64,000 nucleotides of DNA from Pseudomonas paracarnis (GTDB taxonomy: Bacteria; Pseudomonadota; Gammaproteobacteria; Pseudomonadales; Pseudomonadaceae). The stretch spans positions 1 through 64,000 of the forward strand of contig NZ_CAJFCN010000010.1 of the NCBI RefSeq assembly GCF_904063055.1. Reading direction: 5' to 3'. The notes below the pieces were generated by a model that saw only the letters and a list, made by a program, of their open reading frames with translations, searched no databases and was not told the DNA's origin. Each line of letters opens with the position of its first letter. Positions within the stretch are counted from its first letter, which is position 1. The translations under genes and the position numbers were made by a program. Of the stretch, positions 42,929 through 53,652 are shown one piece after another.

Positions 42929-44389
42929 ATGTTCTTCCCAACTGTTTCGCGCCTGCGATGCGTCAAATGGCTCATCGCCACCTTGCTCTTCCTGATGCTC
43001 AGTGCCTGTGTTGATAAACCCAGCACACTGGAGCGAATCAAGGAGGATGGCGTATTGCGGGTGGTCACTCGCAACAGTCCCGCTACGTATTTCCAGGATC
43101 GCAACGGTGAGACCGGCTTCGAATACGAACTGGTCAAGCGCTTTGCCGACGACCTGGGGGTGAAGTTGGAAATCGAGACGGCCGACAACCTCGACGACCT
43201 GTTCAGCCGGCTGGGCAAACCCAATGGCCCGGTACTCGCCGCCGCCGGCCTGGTGAGCAGCGACCAGCGCCAGCAGCAGGTGCGCTTCTCCCACCCGTAC
43301 CTTGAAGTCACCCCACAGATTATCTACCGCAACGGCCAATCGCGTCCCACCAATGCCGCCGACCTGGTGGGCAAGAAGATCATGGTGCTCAAGGGCAGCA
43401 CCCACGCTGAACAACTGGCGGCGCTGAAAAAACAGAACCCGGCGATTGAATACGAAGAATCCGATGCCGTTGAGGTGGTGGATTTGCTGCGCATGGTCGA
43501 CGAAGGGCAAATCGACCTGACCCTGGTGGACTCCAACGAAGTGGCCATGAACCAGGTGTACTTCCCCAACGTGCGCGTGGCCTTCGACCTCGGCAATGCC
43601 AGCAATCAAAGCTGGGCCGTGGCAGCAGGCGACGACAACAGCCTGCTCAACGAGATCAACAGTTACCTGGACAAGGTCGAGAAGAATGGCACCTTGCAAC
43701 GCCTGAAGGACCGCTACTACGGGCACGTCGATGTACTCGGCTATGTCGGCGCCTATACCTTTGCCCAGCACCTGCAACAACGCCTGCCCAAGTATGAGAA
43801 ACACTTTCGTGCGTATGCCAAGGCCGAGAAAGTCGATTGGCGGCTGCTGGCAGCCATTGGTTATCAGGAATCGCTGTGGCAACCCACGGTCACCTCCAAG
43901 ACCGGCGTGCGCGGCCTGATGATGCTGACCCAGAACACCGCGCAAGCCATGGGCGTGTCCAACCGCCTGGACCCCAAGCAGAGCATCATGGGCGGCGCCA
44001 AGTACCTGGCCAGAATCAAGGATGAGCTGGACGACAAGATCGCCGAGCCCGACCGCACCTGGTTCGCCCTCGCCGCCTATAACGTGGGCACCGGCCACCT
44101 GGACGACGCACGCCTCCTGGCGAAAAAAGAAGGCCTAAACCCGAACAAGTGGCTGGACGTGAAGAAGATGCTGCCACGCCTGTCGCAGAAGCAGTGGTAC
44201 AGCAAGACCCGCTACGGCTACGCCCGCGGCGGCGAGCCGGTGCATTTTGTGGCGAACATCCGGCGTTACTACGACATCCTCACCTGGGTGACCCAGCCGC
44301 AGCTGGAGGGTAACCAGGTGGTGGAAGGCAACCTGCATGTGCCGGGCGTGGACAAGACCAAGCCACCGCAAGACACCCCGCAACTCTGA
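42929..44389 (+). CDS. mltF: Membrane-bound lytic transglycosylase F
   Basis: A 486-residue outer-membrane murein hydrolase. It cleaves peptidoglycan with formation of 1,6-anhydro-muropeptides. A lipoprotein-like signal (LIATLLFLMLSAC) precedes a solute-binding (SBP_bac_3) domain at about 45-270 and an SLT domain at about 290-430 with catalytic Glu in LLAAIGYQESLWQPTVTSKTGVRGLMMLTQNTA. I chose the ATG at 42929 (MFFPTVSRL) because it gives the family length. The longer frame is unsupported. No clear Shine-Dalgarno is seen. It is divergent from purL. Confidence 0.95.
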   Translation: MFFPTVSRLRCVKWLIATLLFLMLSACVDKPSTLERIKEDGVLRVVTRNSPATYFQDRNGETGFEYELVKRFADDLGVKLEIETADNLDDLFSRLGKPNGPVLAAAGLVSSDQRQQQVRFSHPYLEVTPQIIYRNGQSRPTNAADLVGKKIMVLKGSTHAEQLAALKKQNPAIEYEESDAVEVVDLLRMVDEGQIDLTLVDSNEVAMNQVYFPNVRVAFDLGNASNQSWAVAAGDDNSLLNEINSYLDKVEKNGTLQRLKDRYYGHVDVLGYVGAYTFAQHLQQRLPKYEKHFRAYAKAEKVDWRLLAAIGYQESLWQPTVTSKTGVRGLMMLTQNTAQAMGVSNRLDPKQSIMGGAKYLARIKDELDDKIAEPDRTWFALAAYNVGTGHLDDARLLAKKEGLNPNKWLDVKKMLPRLSQKQWYSKTRYGYARGGEPVHFVANIRRYYDILTWVTQPQLEGNQVVEGNLHVPGVDKTKPPQDTPQL

Positions 44390-44417
44390 TCACGACAGCC
44401 CGCACACAGCAAATCTC

Positions 44418-44509
44418 TGTGGGAGCCGGGCTTGCCCGCGATGGCGGCCTGACAGTCAAGGTATTCGGCGCCTGACACACCGCTATCGCGGGCAAGCCCG
44501 GCTCCCACA
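44418..44509. repeat. REP inverted pair
   Basis: Both arms are the GGGCTTGCCCGCGAT subtype with intact outer GTGGGAG/CTCCCAC boxes. It lies between the convergent mltF and EIIB-like genes. Confidence 0.87.
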
Positions 44510-44525
44510 TTTGATCATCGTCGCC

Positions 44526-44804
44526 TTATAGGCTGGTGAGCAGGTGGAGCACGCCGCCCGGCAGTACCATCACGGCGGGTATACCCGCGGCCTTCAACGC
44601 CGACTCATCCAAACGCCCCGCCTCGCGCAATTGCACGCGCACCCGCGTGAGTGCCACGCGCTGCTGTGACGTGACGTTCCCCTCCCCGCCCAATGCACTC
44701 ACCACATCGGCCGACAACAGGCTCGGCGTCGTCGGCGTGACCGTCTCGGCCACCAAATCAGGCGTCAGGGCTTTCCAGAACGCCCGCTGCAATTTCTCGA
44801 ACAT
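44526..44804 (-). CDS. Stand-alone EIIB-like protein lacking the phospho-Cys
   Basis: A 92-residue protein resembling the glucose-superfamily EIIB domain: LVAETVTP linker, then ADVVSALGGEGNVTSQQRVALTRVRVQLRE and LKAAGIPAVMVLPGGVLHLL. In active EIIB the TRxR block follows a phosphorylated Cys (C-x-TRLR). Here that position is Ala (A51 in VALTRVR). It cannot be phosphorylated in the normal way and may be structural or regulatory. It mirrors the second, equally Cys-less, EIIB' domain fused to NagE. The ATG lies 2 bp after the stop of the EIIA-HPr-EI gene, so it is co-transcribed in the trehalose cluster. Confidence 0.82.
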   Translation of the reverse strand: MFEKLQRAFWKALTPDLVAETVTPTTPSLLSADVVSALGGEGNVTSQQRVALTRVRVQLREAGRLDESALKAAGIPAVMVLPGGVLHLLTSL

Positions 44805-44806
44805 GT

Positions 44807-47341
<2,535 letters not shown>

Positions 47342-47413
47342 GACTTCACCTGTTTGTGTTGTTCTTTAAAAATCATTGAGTCGATGCAAGGTTGAGGATG
47401 ACGAAGATCAAAG

Positions 47414-47503
47414 GTGGGAGCGGGCTTGCTCGCGAAAAGCGGTGTATCAGGCGACACATTCATTGACTGACCTACTGCATTCGCGAGCAAGCCCGCTCCC
47501 ACA
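47414..47503. repeat. REP inverted pair
   Basis: The subtype core is GGGCTTGCTCGCGAA, inverted as TTCGCGAGCAAGCCC, with GTGGGAG/CTCCCAC ends. It lies between the porin stop and the EIIA-HPr-EI start. Confidence 0.85.
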
Positions 47504-47513
47504 CAAGCGCGGA

Positions 47514-48734
47514 TTACTTCCACCAATATTCGACCTGCACACCGACGTTCGACCCATGCCGCGCCGTGCCATAGGCGCCGGTGTCGGACAAAGCCGAGCC
47601 CGCCGCCAGCTCATTGGCCGCACGCTTGGCCGCTTTATTCCAGGACGCATAGGTGTAATACAGCCGTACTTCCGGCCGCGCCCAGAACTCAGGGCCTTTG
47701 GGCGACCAGGTCGGGGCGAAGGTAAATTTGCTCAATTTGCGCGTACCGCCGGTGGCCTCGACCTGATCGTGCCCCAGCTCAGTGACCAGTTTGAATTGCT
47801 CGCTGAGCGCATACGCCGGGCGTACACCCAGGGACATCCAGTTCTGATCCTGACGCCCAGGGCGCACATCTTTCTGGTACACCGCCTCGACTTGCCCGCC
47901 GAAACGCGGAGTCACTTGCCAATCAAAGAACTCCACGGCGCGGTAACTTTTGCTGCTTTTGTCCAACGTGGTATTGCCGGTGTAACCCAGGCCGGTGCCA
48001 GGGCCTTCGCCGTACTGCAGGGCAAACTTGTTCTTGCCTCCCAGGAAAGCCGCTTGTACATGCTGCGCCGTCAGCGCCCAGCCACTGTTGGTGTCACGCC
48101 CACCGGCCTTGGCGATGTAGCTCAAGCCAAGTTCCAGTTCGCCACCGGGGTTGGTCTTGAAACCTGCGACGTTGAAGTCGTGACGGGTGGCGTATTCCTT
48201 CTGGTACAGGTTGTCCTTGCGCGACAGGGCGTAGCTGTATTTCAAGCCGCCGATCAACACGTCCTCGATCCCACCACCGGTGGCGCTCTGGTTCCAGTAG
48301 TAGAAGTCGGAAATATGGATGTCGTTACGTTTGTAGTAACGCCGCCCGGCCCACAGCGAACCGCCATTGAGACTGGGCAGGTTGGACCATTGCGCATACA
48401 TCTGCGGCATGCGCGCCGAGCCGTTGTTTTCACCCTGGAACTTCAGGGCGCGGTCGTACCGGTTGTAGAGGGACGCCATGGCATCGACGCTGAACACAGA
48501 ACCGTCGTCGAGGGTCAGCAAATCCTGACGCAGTTCCAGCTCGGCGTACTGCTCGCATTCGTTACCCAGGCGGTATTTGGTTTGCGCACCCGGCAGTTGG
48601 AAACATTGCTGCTTGCCGCTGCCCGTTGACGTGCCCACGCCGCTGCGCAAATACCCGGCAAACTCCAGGGCTTGCGCGCCAAAAGGCACCGTGAGGCAGG
48701 AGGCAATAAGGCCCAGCTTTATTGTTGTTTTCAT
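47514..48734 (-). CDS. LamB/maltoporin-family outer-membrane porin
   Basis: A 406-residue protein with a signal peptide (MKTTIKLGLIASCLTVPFGAQALEF) and a beta-barrel of the LamB family: FAGYLRSGVGTSTGSGKQQCFQLPGA near the N-terminus, GGSLWAGRRYYKRNDIHISDFYYWN, and the aromatic C-terminal VGVQVEYWWK. LamB porins form sugar-selective 18-strand channels. In this cluster it probably admits trehalose. AAAGGAG precedes the ATG. REP elements flank it on both sides. Confidence 0.92.
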   Translation of the reverse strand: MKTTIKLGLIASCLTVPFGAQALEFAGYLRSGVGTSTGSGKQQCFQLPGAQTKYRLGNECEQYAELELRQDLLTLDDGSVFSVDAMASLYNRYDRALKFQGENNGSARMPQMYAQWSNLPSLNGGSLWAGRRYYKRNDIHISDFYYWNQSATGGGIEDVLIGGLKYSYALSRKDNLYQKEYATRHDFNVAGFKTNPGGELELGLSYIAKAGGRDTNSGWALTAQHVQAAFLGGKNKFALQYGEGPGTGLGYTGNTTLDKSSKSYRAVEFFDWQVTPRFGGQVEAVYQKDVRPGRQDQNWMSLGVRPAYALSEQFKLVTELGHDQVEATGGTRKLSKFTFAPTWSPKGPEFWARPEVRLYYTYASWNKAAKRAANELAAGSALSDTGAYGTARHGSNVGVQVEYWWK

Positions 48735-48790
48735 GAAACGCTCCTTTTATTTTTATTGTTTTTTCTTACTGTCTTGCATGACGCGATCCC

Positions 48791-48890
48791 TGTAGGAGCG
48801 AGCTTGCTCGCGAAAAACTTCCTGCCTCCACGCAACACCTGGAGGGGCGCGTTTTCGTTGACGATCTTCGCGAGCAAGCTCGCTCCTACA
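48791..48890. repeat. REP inverted pair
   Basis: Ends TGTAGGAGCGAGC and GCTCGCTCCTACA carry the core GCTTGCTCGCGAA and its inverse. It lies between treC and the porin gene. Confidence 0.85.
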
Positions 48891-48899
48891 GGGGGTGTT

Positions 48900-50546
48900 T
48901 CAATCAGTCAGGTGCAGCACGAAGGATTCATAAGGACGTAACAGCACAGTGCTCGTGCGCAGGGGGCAGTCGGGGTAGTTGCTGATCAACAGGCGTTGCT
49001 CGCTCTCGGCGTTGATCACGCCTTCTGGCAGCTGGATCTCGCATGGCGATCCATAGAAGTTGTTGAGTACCAAAAGGCGCTCGCCGTGGCCTTCACGCAG
49101 GTACGCCCAGACCTGGCGATGGTCTTGCAGCATCGGGCGGTAAACGCCTTGCTGTATCAGCGGTTCGCGACGGCGCAGATCGATCAGCCTGCGGTAGTGA
49201 TGCAGCACCGAATCCGTGTCATCCACCTGGCTTGCGACGTTGATCTGCGCAGCATTCGCGGGAATGCCGATCCAGGGTTCACCGCGGCTGAACCCCGCGT
49301 TCGCTTCGGTGCTCCACTGCATGGGCGTACGCCCGTTATCGCGGGACTTCTGCATGATCGCCGCCATGCTCGAGGCTTCGGACTCTCCCGCGTCGCGCTT
49401 GAGCCGGAAGATGTTCAGGGTTTCCACATCGCGGTATTGCGAGATGCTGTCGAAGCCTGGATTGGTCATACCCAACTCTTCGCCCTGATACACATACGGC
49501 GTGCCCTGCAGAAAGTGCAGCGCCGTGGCGAGCATCTTGGCCGAGACCACGCGGTATTGGCCGTCGTCACCAAAGCGCGAGACCACCCGTGGCTGGTCGT
49601 GGTTACACCAGAACAACGCGTTCCAGCCGCCGCCGGCCTGCATGCCCATCTGCCAGTCGGAGAAAATCTGCTTGAGTTGCAGGAAGTCGAAGTCAGCCTT
49701 CACCCACTTTTGCAGGTTGGGGTAATCGACTTTCAGGTGGTGGAAGTTGAAGGTCATCGACAGTTCTTTAGACGCTGGATTCGAGTAGCGAATGCAGTGT
49801 TCCAGGCGGGTGGATGACATCTCGCCCACGTTGATAAGGTCATGGCCTTCAAAGACTTCACGGTGCATTTGCTGCAAGTATTGGTGCACGTTCGGGCCGT
49901 CGGTGTAGAAGCGGCGGCCGTCGCTGTTGTCCTCGGGGAAGTCGGCGGGCTTGGAGATCAGGTTGATCACATCCAGGCGGAAGCCGCCCACGCCTTTGTC
50001 GCGCCAGAAGCGCATCATCTTGAACACTTCGGCGCGCACCTGGGGGTTGTCCCAATTGAGGTCGGCCTGTGTATGGTCGAACAGATGCAGGTAGTACTGG
50101 CCAGTCTGCGCTTCGTACTCCCAGGCCGAGCCGCCGAACTTGGATTCCCAGTTGTTCGGCTGGTCGCGCCAGATGTAGAAGTCACGATAGGGATTGTCGA
50201 GGCTGCTGCGCGCCTGCTGGAACCATTCGTGTTCGATGGAGGTGTGGTTGACCACGATATCGAGCATCAGCTTGATACCACGCTTGGCGGCTTCGCTGAT
50301 CAGCAGGTCGCAGTCGGCCATAGTGCCGTAGCTGGGGTCGATGGCGTAGTAGTCGCTGATGTCGTAGCCGTTGTCGCGCTGGGGCGAACGCAGGAACGGG
50401 GTGACCCACAGGCAATCCACGCCCAGCCATTTGAGGTAGTCGAGTTTGTCCACGATGCCCAACAGGTCACCGGTGGCGTTACCCGCGTGGCTGTGGAAGC
50501 TTTTGGGGTAGATCTGGTAGATCACCGAGTGTTGCCAGGTTTGCAT
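48900..50546 (-). CDS. treC: Trehalose-6-phosphate hydrolase (GH13)
   Basis: A 548-residue alpha,alpha-phosphotrehalase that splits imported trehalose-6-phosphate into glucose and glucose-6-phosphate. GH13 landmarks: DIVVNHTS, nucleophile Asp in GGFRLDVINLI, acid Glu in INVGEMSS, and NHDQPRVVSRFGDDG. The N-terminal SVIYQIYPKSFHSHAGNATGDLLGIVDKLDYLKWLGVD is typical of TreC. A GAAGGAG site precedes the ATG. It lies downstream of treP on the same strand with a REP between them. Confidence 0.96.
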   Translation of the reverse strand: MQTWQHSVIYQIYPKSFHSHAGNATGDLLGIVDKLDYLKWLGVDCLWVTPFLRSPQRDNGYDISDYYAIDPSYGTMADCDLLISEAAKRGIKLMLDIVVNHTSIEHEWFQQARSSLDNPYRDFYIWRDQPNNWESKFGGSAWEYEAQTGQYYLHLFDHTQADLNWDNPQVRAEVFKMMRFWRDKGVGGFRLDVINLISKPADFPEDNSDGRRFYTDGPNVHQYLQQMHREVFEGHDLINVGEMSSTRLEHCIRYSNPASKELSMTFNFHHLKVDYPNLQKWVKADFDFLQLKQIFSDWQMGMQAGGGWNALFWCNHDQPRVVSRFGDDGQYRVVSAKMLATALHFLQGTPYVYQGEELGMTNPGFDSISQYRDVETLNIFRLKRDAGESEASSMAAIMQKSRDNGRTPMQWSTEANAGFSRGEPWIGIPANAAQINVASQVDDTDSVLHHYRRLIDLRRREPLIQQGVYRPMLQDHRQVWAYLREGHGERLLVLNNFYGSPCEIQLPEGVINAESEQRLLISNYPDCPLRTSTVLLRPYESFVLHLTD

Positions 50547-50589
50547 GGTGGGCTCCTTCAGTAGAGTTGGGTGCTGGCCCTTCTGGCCT

Positions 50590-50660
50590 CATCGCAGGCA
50601 AGCCAGCTCCCACACTTGAATGTGTTCACACATCACTGTGGGAGCTGGCTTGCCTGCGAT
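50590..50660. repeat. REP inverted pair
   Basis: Outward arms ATCGCAGGCAAGCC and GGCTTGCCTGCGAT with CTCCCAC/GTGGGAG around a short TGTGTTCACACA spacer. It lies between treP and treC. Confidence 0.84.
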
Positions 50661-50668
50661 AGCGATCT

Positions 50669-52111
50669 TCAGGCGACCCGGTAACCAGGCCGAACGATCT
50701 TCATGCTCAACATGCACGTCAGCGCAAACGGCACGACCATCGCCACGACCATGCCGATCACGAACATCGGAATCGCGCTCGGCACGATCGAGATAAACCC
50801 GGGCAACCCGCCGACGCCGATGGCCGAGGCCTGCACCTTGTTCAACGACAGGAAAATGCTGCCCAGCGCCGAGCCCAGCAGCGCGGCATAGAACGGAAAT
50901 TTGAAGCGCAGGTTCACCCCGAACATCGCCGGCTCCGTGATGCCGAAGTAAGCGGAAATCGCCGAGGTGGAGGCCATGCTTTTGTCCCGAGCATTGCGGG
51001 TCATGTAGAACACCCCGAGCGCGGCGCTGCCCTGGGCCAGGTTGGACATGACGATCATCGGCCAGATAAAGGTGCCGCCCTGAGTGGAGATCAACTGCAG
51101 GTCGACGGCGAGGAACATGTGGTGCATGCCGGTGATTACCAGCGGCGCATAGAGCAGGCCGAAAATCGCGCCGCCGATCATCGGGGCGATCTCGAACAGG
51201 GTCACCAAACCTTCGGTGATCAGGATGCCAAGGTGACGGGTCACCGGGCCGATAATCGCCAGGGCCAGCACGCCGGTGACGACGATAGTGGTGATCGGCA
51301 CCACCAGCAGTTGAATGGCATTCGGCACCCGCGCCCGCAGCCACTTTTCGATCACGCTCATGACAAAGGCCGCCATCAGGATCGGCAGGATCTGCCCCTG
51401 GTAACCGACTTTCTCGATCTGGAACCAGCCGAAGATATCGAAGTACGGCAGGCTCTGGCCGTCGAGGCCGGCAACCGCCTTGCCGTAGTTCCAGGCGTTG
51501 AGCAGGTCCGGGTGCACCAGCATCAGGCCCAGCACGATGCCGAGGATTTCACTGCCGCCGAACCGCTTGGCCGCCGACCAGCCCACCAGTGCCGGCAGGA
51601 ACACGAAGGAGGTGTTGGCCATCAGGTTGATCAGGCTCCACAGACCATCCAGGTTCGGGTAGGCCTCCAGCAGCGTCTTGCCTTCGATGAACATGCCCTT
51701 GGCGCCCATCAGGTTGTTCACGCCCATCAACAGGCCGGCAATGATCAGCGCGGGCAGGATCGGCATGAACACATCGGAGAACACCCGCACCAGACGCTGC
51801 ATGGGGTTGGTCTTGTCGCCGCCGGCTTTCTTGACGTCGGCAATGGTCGACGCGGCCAGGCCGGTCAGCTCGCGCAGGGCGGCGTAGACCTTTTCCACTT
51901 CGCCGGGGCCGATCACCACCTGGAACAGGCCACCGGTAAAGAACGAGCCCTTGACCAGATCGACCTGGTTCAGGGCACTGCTGTTGACCAGGCTGGGGTC
52001 CTTGAGCGCCAGGCGCAGGCGGGTCACGCAATGGGCGGCCTGCTCAAGGTTTTCGCGGCCCCCGAGGTTGTCGAGAATCTCGCGGGCAATCGTTGAATAG
52101 TCGTGGCTCAT
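50669..52111 (-). CDS. treP: PTS trehalose-specific EIIB-EIIC permease
   Basis: A 480-residue permease that imports trehalose as trehalose-6-phosphate. An N-terminal EIIB domain (about 1-85) has phospho-Cys C28 in AAHCVTRLRLALKD. EIIC follows (about 110-470), with about ten helices, ILPALIIAGLLMGVNN and VITGMHHMFLAVDLQL. No EIIA is attached, so it depends on the EIIA of the fusion protein encoded downstream. The gene is divergent from treR across two identical palindromes. Confidence 0.95.
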   Translation of the reverse strand: MSHDYSTIAREILDNLGGRENLEQAAHCVTRLRLALKDPSLVNSSALNQVDLVKGSFFTGGLFQVVIGPGEVEKVYAALRELTGLAASTIADVKKAGGDKTNPMQRLVRVFSDVFMPILPALIIAGLLMGVNNLMGAKGMFIEGKTLLEAYPNLDGLWSLINLMANTSFVFLPALVGWSAAKRFGGSEILGIVLGLMLVHPDLLNAWNYGKAVAGLDGQSLPYFDIFGWFQIEKVGYQGQILPILMAAFVMSVIEKWLRARVPNAIQLLVVPITTIVVTGVLALAIIGPVTRHLGILITEGLVTLFEIAPMIGGAIFGLLYAPLVITGMHHMFLAVDLQLISTQGGTFIWPMIVMSNLAQGSAALGVFYMTRNARDKSMASTSAISAYFGITEPAMFGVNLRFKFPFYAALLGSALGSIFLSLNKVQASAIGVGGLPGFISIVPSAIPMFVIGMVVAMVVPFALTCMLSMKIVRPGYRVA

Positions 52112-52178
52112 GCTCGTTTTCCACTGTGATTGTTTTTATGGGTGGCAGTCGTTGGCAGCACGCCGAGGAGGGAAAAGT

Positions 52179-52220
52179 ACTCGTCTGTACGAGTTAAATC
52201 AACAACTCGTCTGTACGAGT
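52179..52220. promoter_or_regulatory. Twin TreR operators
   Basis: The 16-bp near-palindrome ACTCGTCTGTACGAGT occurs twice, at 52179-52194 and 52205-52220, 26 bp apart in the treP-treR divergent region. Two identical sites for a dimeric GntR regulator fit repression of treP and autoregulation of treR by TreR. Binding is inferred from position and symmetry. Confidence 0.8.
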
Positions 52221-52365
52221 TACACTTTTGTTTATGCCTGCGAGCTTTCTGTCAGATTTTTCCCCGGCTCGCACCGCTGTCCAATGGACAAACCCCACCT
52301 CTGCCACTATGGTTCCTGCCTTGAACGCGCAGTCCACCTTCATAACGCCGGGCAAGAGCCATCCC

Positions 52366-53070
52366 ATGAGCAAATACAACCAGATCTATACGGATCTGCT
52401 TGCCAGCATCACCACCGAGCGCCTGCAACGCGGTACGCGCCTTCCCTCCGAAACCGAACTGATGGACGCCTACCAGGCCAGCCGTGGCACCGTACGGCGC
52501 GCCATCGAGCAGTTGCAGGAACGTGGCTTTGCGCAAAAGATCCACGGCAAGGGCACCTTTGTGTTATCGCCCAACCCGATCGAGTTCCAACTGGGCGGCA
52601 TCGTCAGCTTCCACGAAACCCACGCCGACCTGGGCGATGACGTACGTACTGACGTCGTCGAGTTCACCCAATTCCCGCTGGAAGGTTCTCTGCTACAACA
52701 CATCGAAGCCGAGCCGGGCACACTGATCACCCGCATCAAACGGGTACGCCGTATCGGCGGCAAGCGGGTGATTCTCGACATCAACCACTTCGTCGCCGAC
52801 CTGCTCCCCGGCCTGGACCGCTCGATTGCCGAGCAGTCCATCTACGCGTTTATAGAGCAAACGCTGGAGCTGCAGATCAGCTATGCACAGCGCACCATCG
52901 AAGCCCTGCCGCGCAGCAAGGACGACCAGGCGCATCTGGATCTGGATGGGCAAAGCCATGTGATTGTGGTGAGTAACCAGACGTTCTTGCAGGATGGAAC
53001 GCAGTTCGAGTACACCGAGTCGCGGCATACGTTGGATAAGTTTTATTTTTCGGATATAGCGCGGCGGTAA
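52366..53070 (+). CDS. treR: GntR-family trehalose operon repressor
   Basis: A 234-residue regulator. The N-terminal winged helix (about 4-70) reads MSKYNQIYTDLLASI and LPSETELMDAYQASRGTVRRAIEQLQERGFAQKIHGKGTFV. A UTRA domain (about 88-232) is expected to sense trehalose-6-phosphate, as in TreR of Bacillus. I chose the ATG at 52366, which gives the standard length. Upstream frames enter the operator region. It is divergent from treP and the operators lie 146 bp before its start. Confidence 0.93.
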   Translation: MSKYNQIYTDLLASITTERLQRGTRLPSETELMDAYQASRGTVRRAIEQLQERGFAQKIHGKGTFVLSPNPIEFQLGGIVSFHETHADLGDDVRTDVVEFTQFPLEGSLLQHIEAEPGTLITRIKRVRRIGGKRVILDINHFVADLLPGLDRSIAEQSIYAFIEQTLELQISYAQRTIEALPRSKDDQAHLDLDGQSHVIVVSNQTFLQDGTQFEYTESRHTLDKFYFSDIARR

Positions 53071-53199
53071 GCGTAAGCCGTGAAACCCACTGACACCACG
53101 AAAAATACCCTTCACGAAAAACCTTCTTCGTAGTGACTGCATTAACTGTTGCGCAGACGCCGTACACATTATTCGAGTCAAACCAAGGGAGAGAATACG

Positions 53200-53511
53200 A
53201 TGTTCAGGAAGAGCCTGGTGTCGAGTATGTACGCGTTGCTATTGATCGGCTGCACCGGCAGAGGCTTTCAACCACCGCCGCCGGAATTTACCAATTGGAA
53301 GAAGATCGGGGTGTCTGAAGAGGACGTCAAACACGCCATGACCGCATGCGGCTATACCAACCTGATAGGGACGGGCGACAGAACCCCGATTGACCAGGTG
53401 CTCACGCGGTTTTATTGCATGAAAGACGCAGGTTTCAAGCGCACAGATAACATTGACCTTTGCAAGGAAGGCCGCATCGGCGAATCACCCGTTTGCGAAG
53501 GCCGCCGGTAA
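53200..53511 (+). CDS. Small hypothetical lipoprotein
   Basis: A 103-residue protein with a lipoprotein signal (MFRKSLVSSMYALLLIGC, lipid Cys at 18). The mature part contains FTNWKKIGVSEEDVKHAMTACGY and further Cys in FYCMKDAGF, LCKEGR and PVCEGRR, so disulfides are likely. I do not recognise a named family, although the W-K-K-x-G-V-S pattern recalls short cell-envelope lipoproteins of unknown role. AGGGAGAG precedes the ATG. It sits between treR and guaA without an obvious partner. Confidence 0.7.
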   Translation: MFRKSLVSSMYALLLIGCTGRGFQPPPPEFTNWKKIGVSEEDVKHAMTACGYTNLIGTGDRTPIDQVLTRFYCMKDAGFKRTDNIDLCKEGRIGESPVCEGRR

Positions 53512-53585
53512 TCCGTCAGCGAAAAGACACAAGGTACTTGGCGATGCACAAGGCTGCCAGAATTTGCCAGACCCAAAAAGCCAAA

Positions 53586-53605
53586 AGCCCGCAATTACGC
53601 GGGCT
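53586..53605 (-). terminator. Terminator of guaBA
   Basis: AGCCCGC/GCGGGCT forms a 7-bp stem with a 6-nt loop. Leftward it is followed by TTTTGGCTTTTTGG. It lies about 48 bp after the guaA stop. Confidence 0.82.
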
Positions 53606-53652
53606 CCAGGGTATTTCTTTCTAGTGGGGGCCCGGCAATGCCGGACGTCCCA

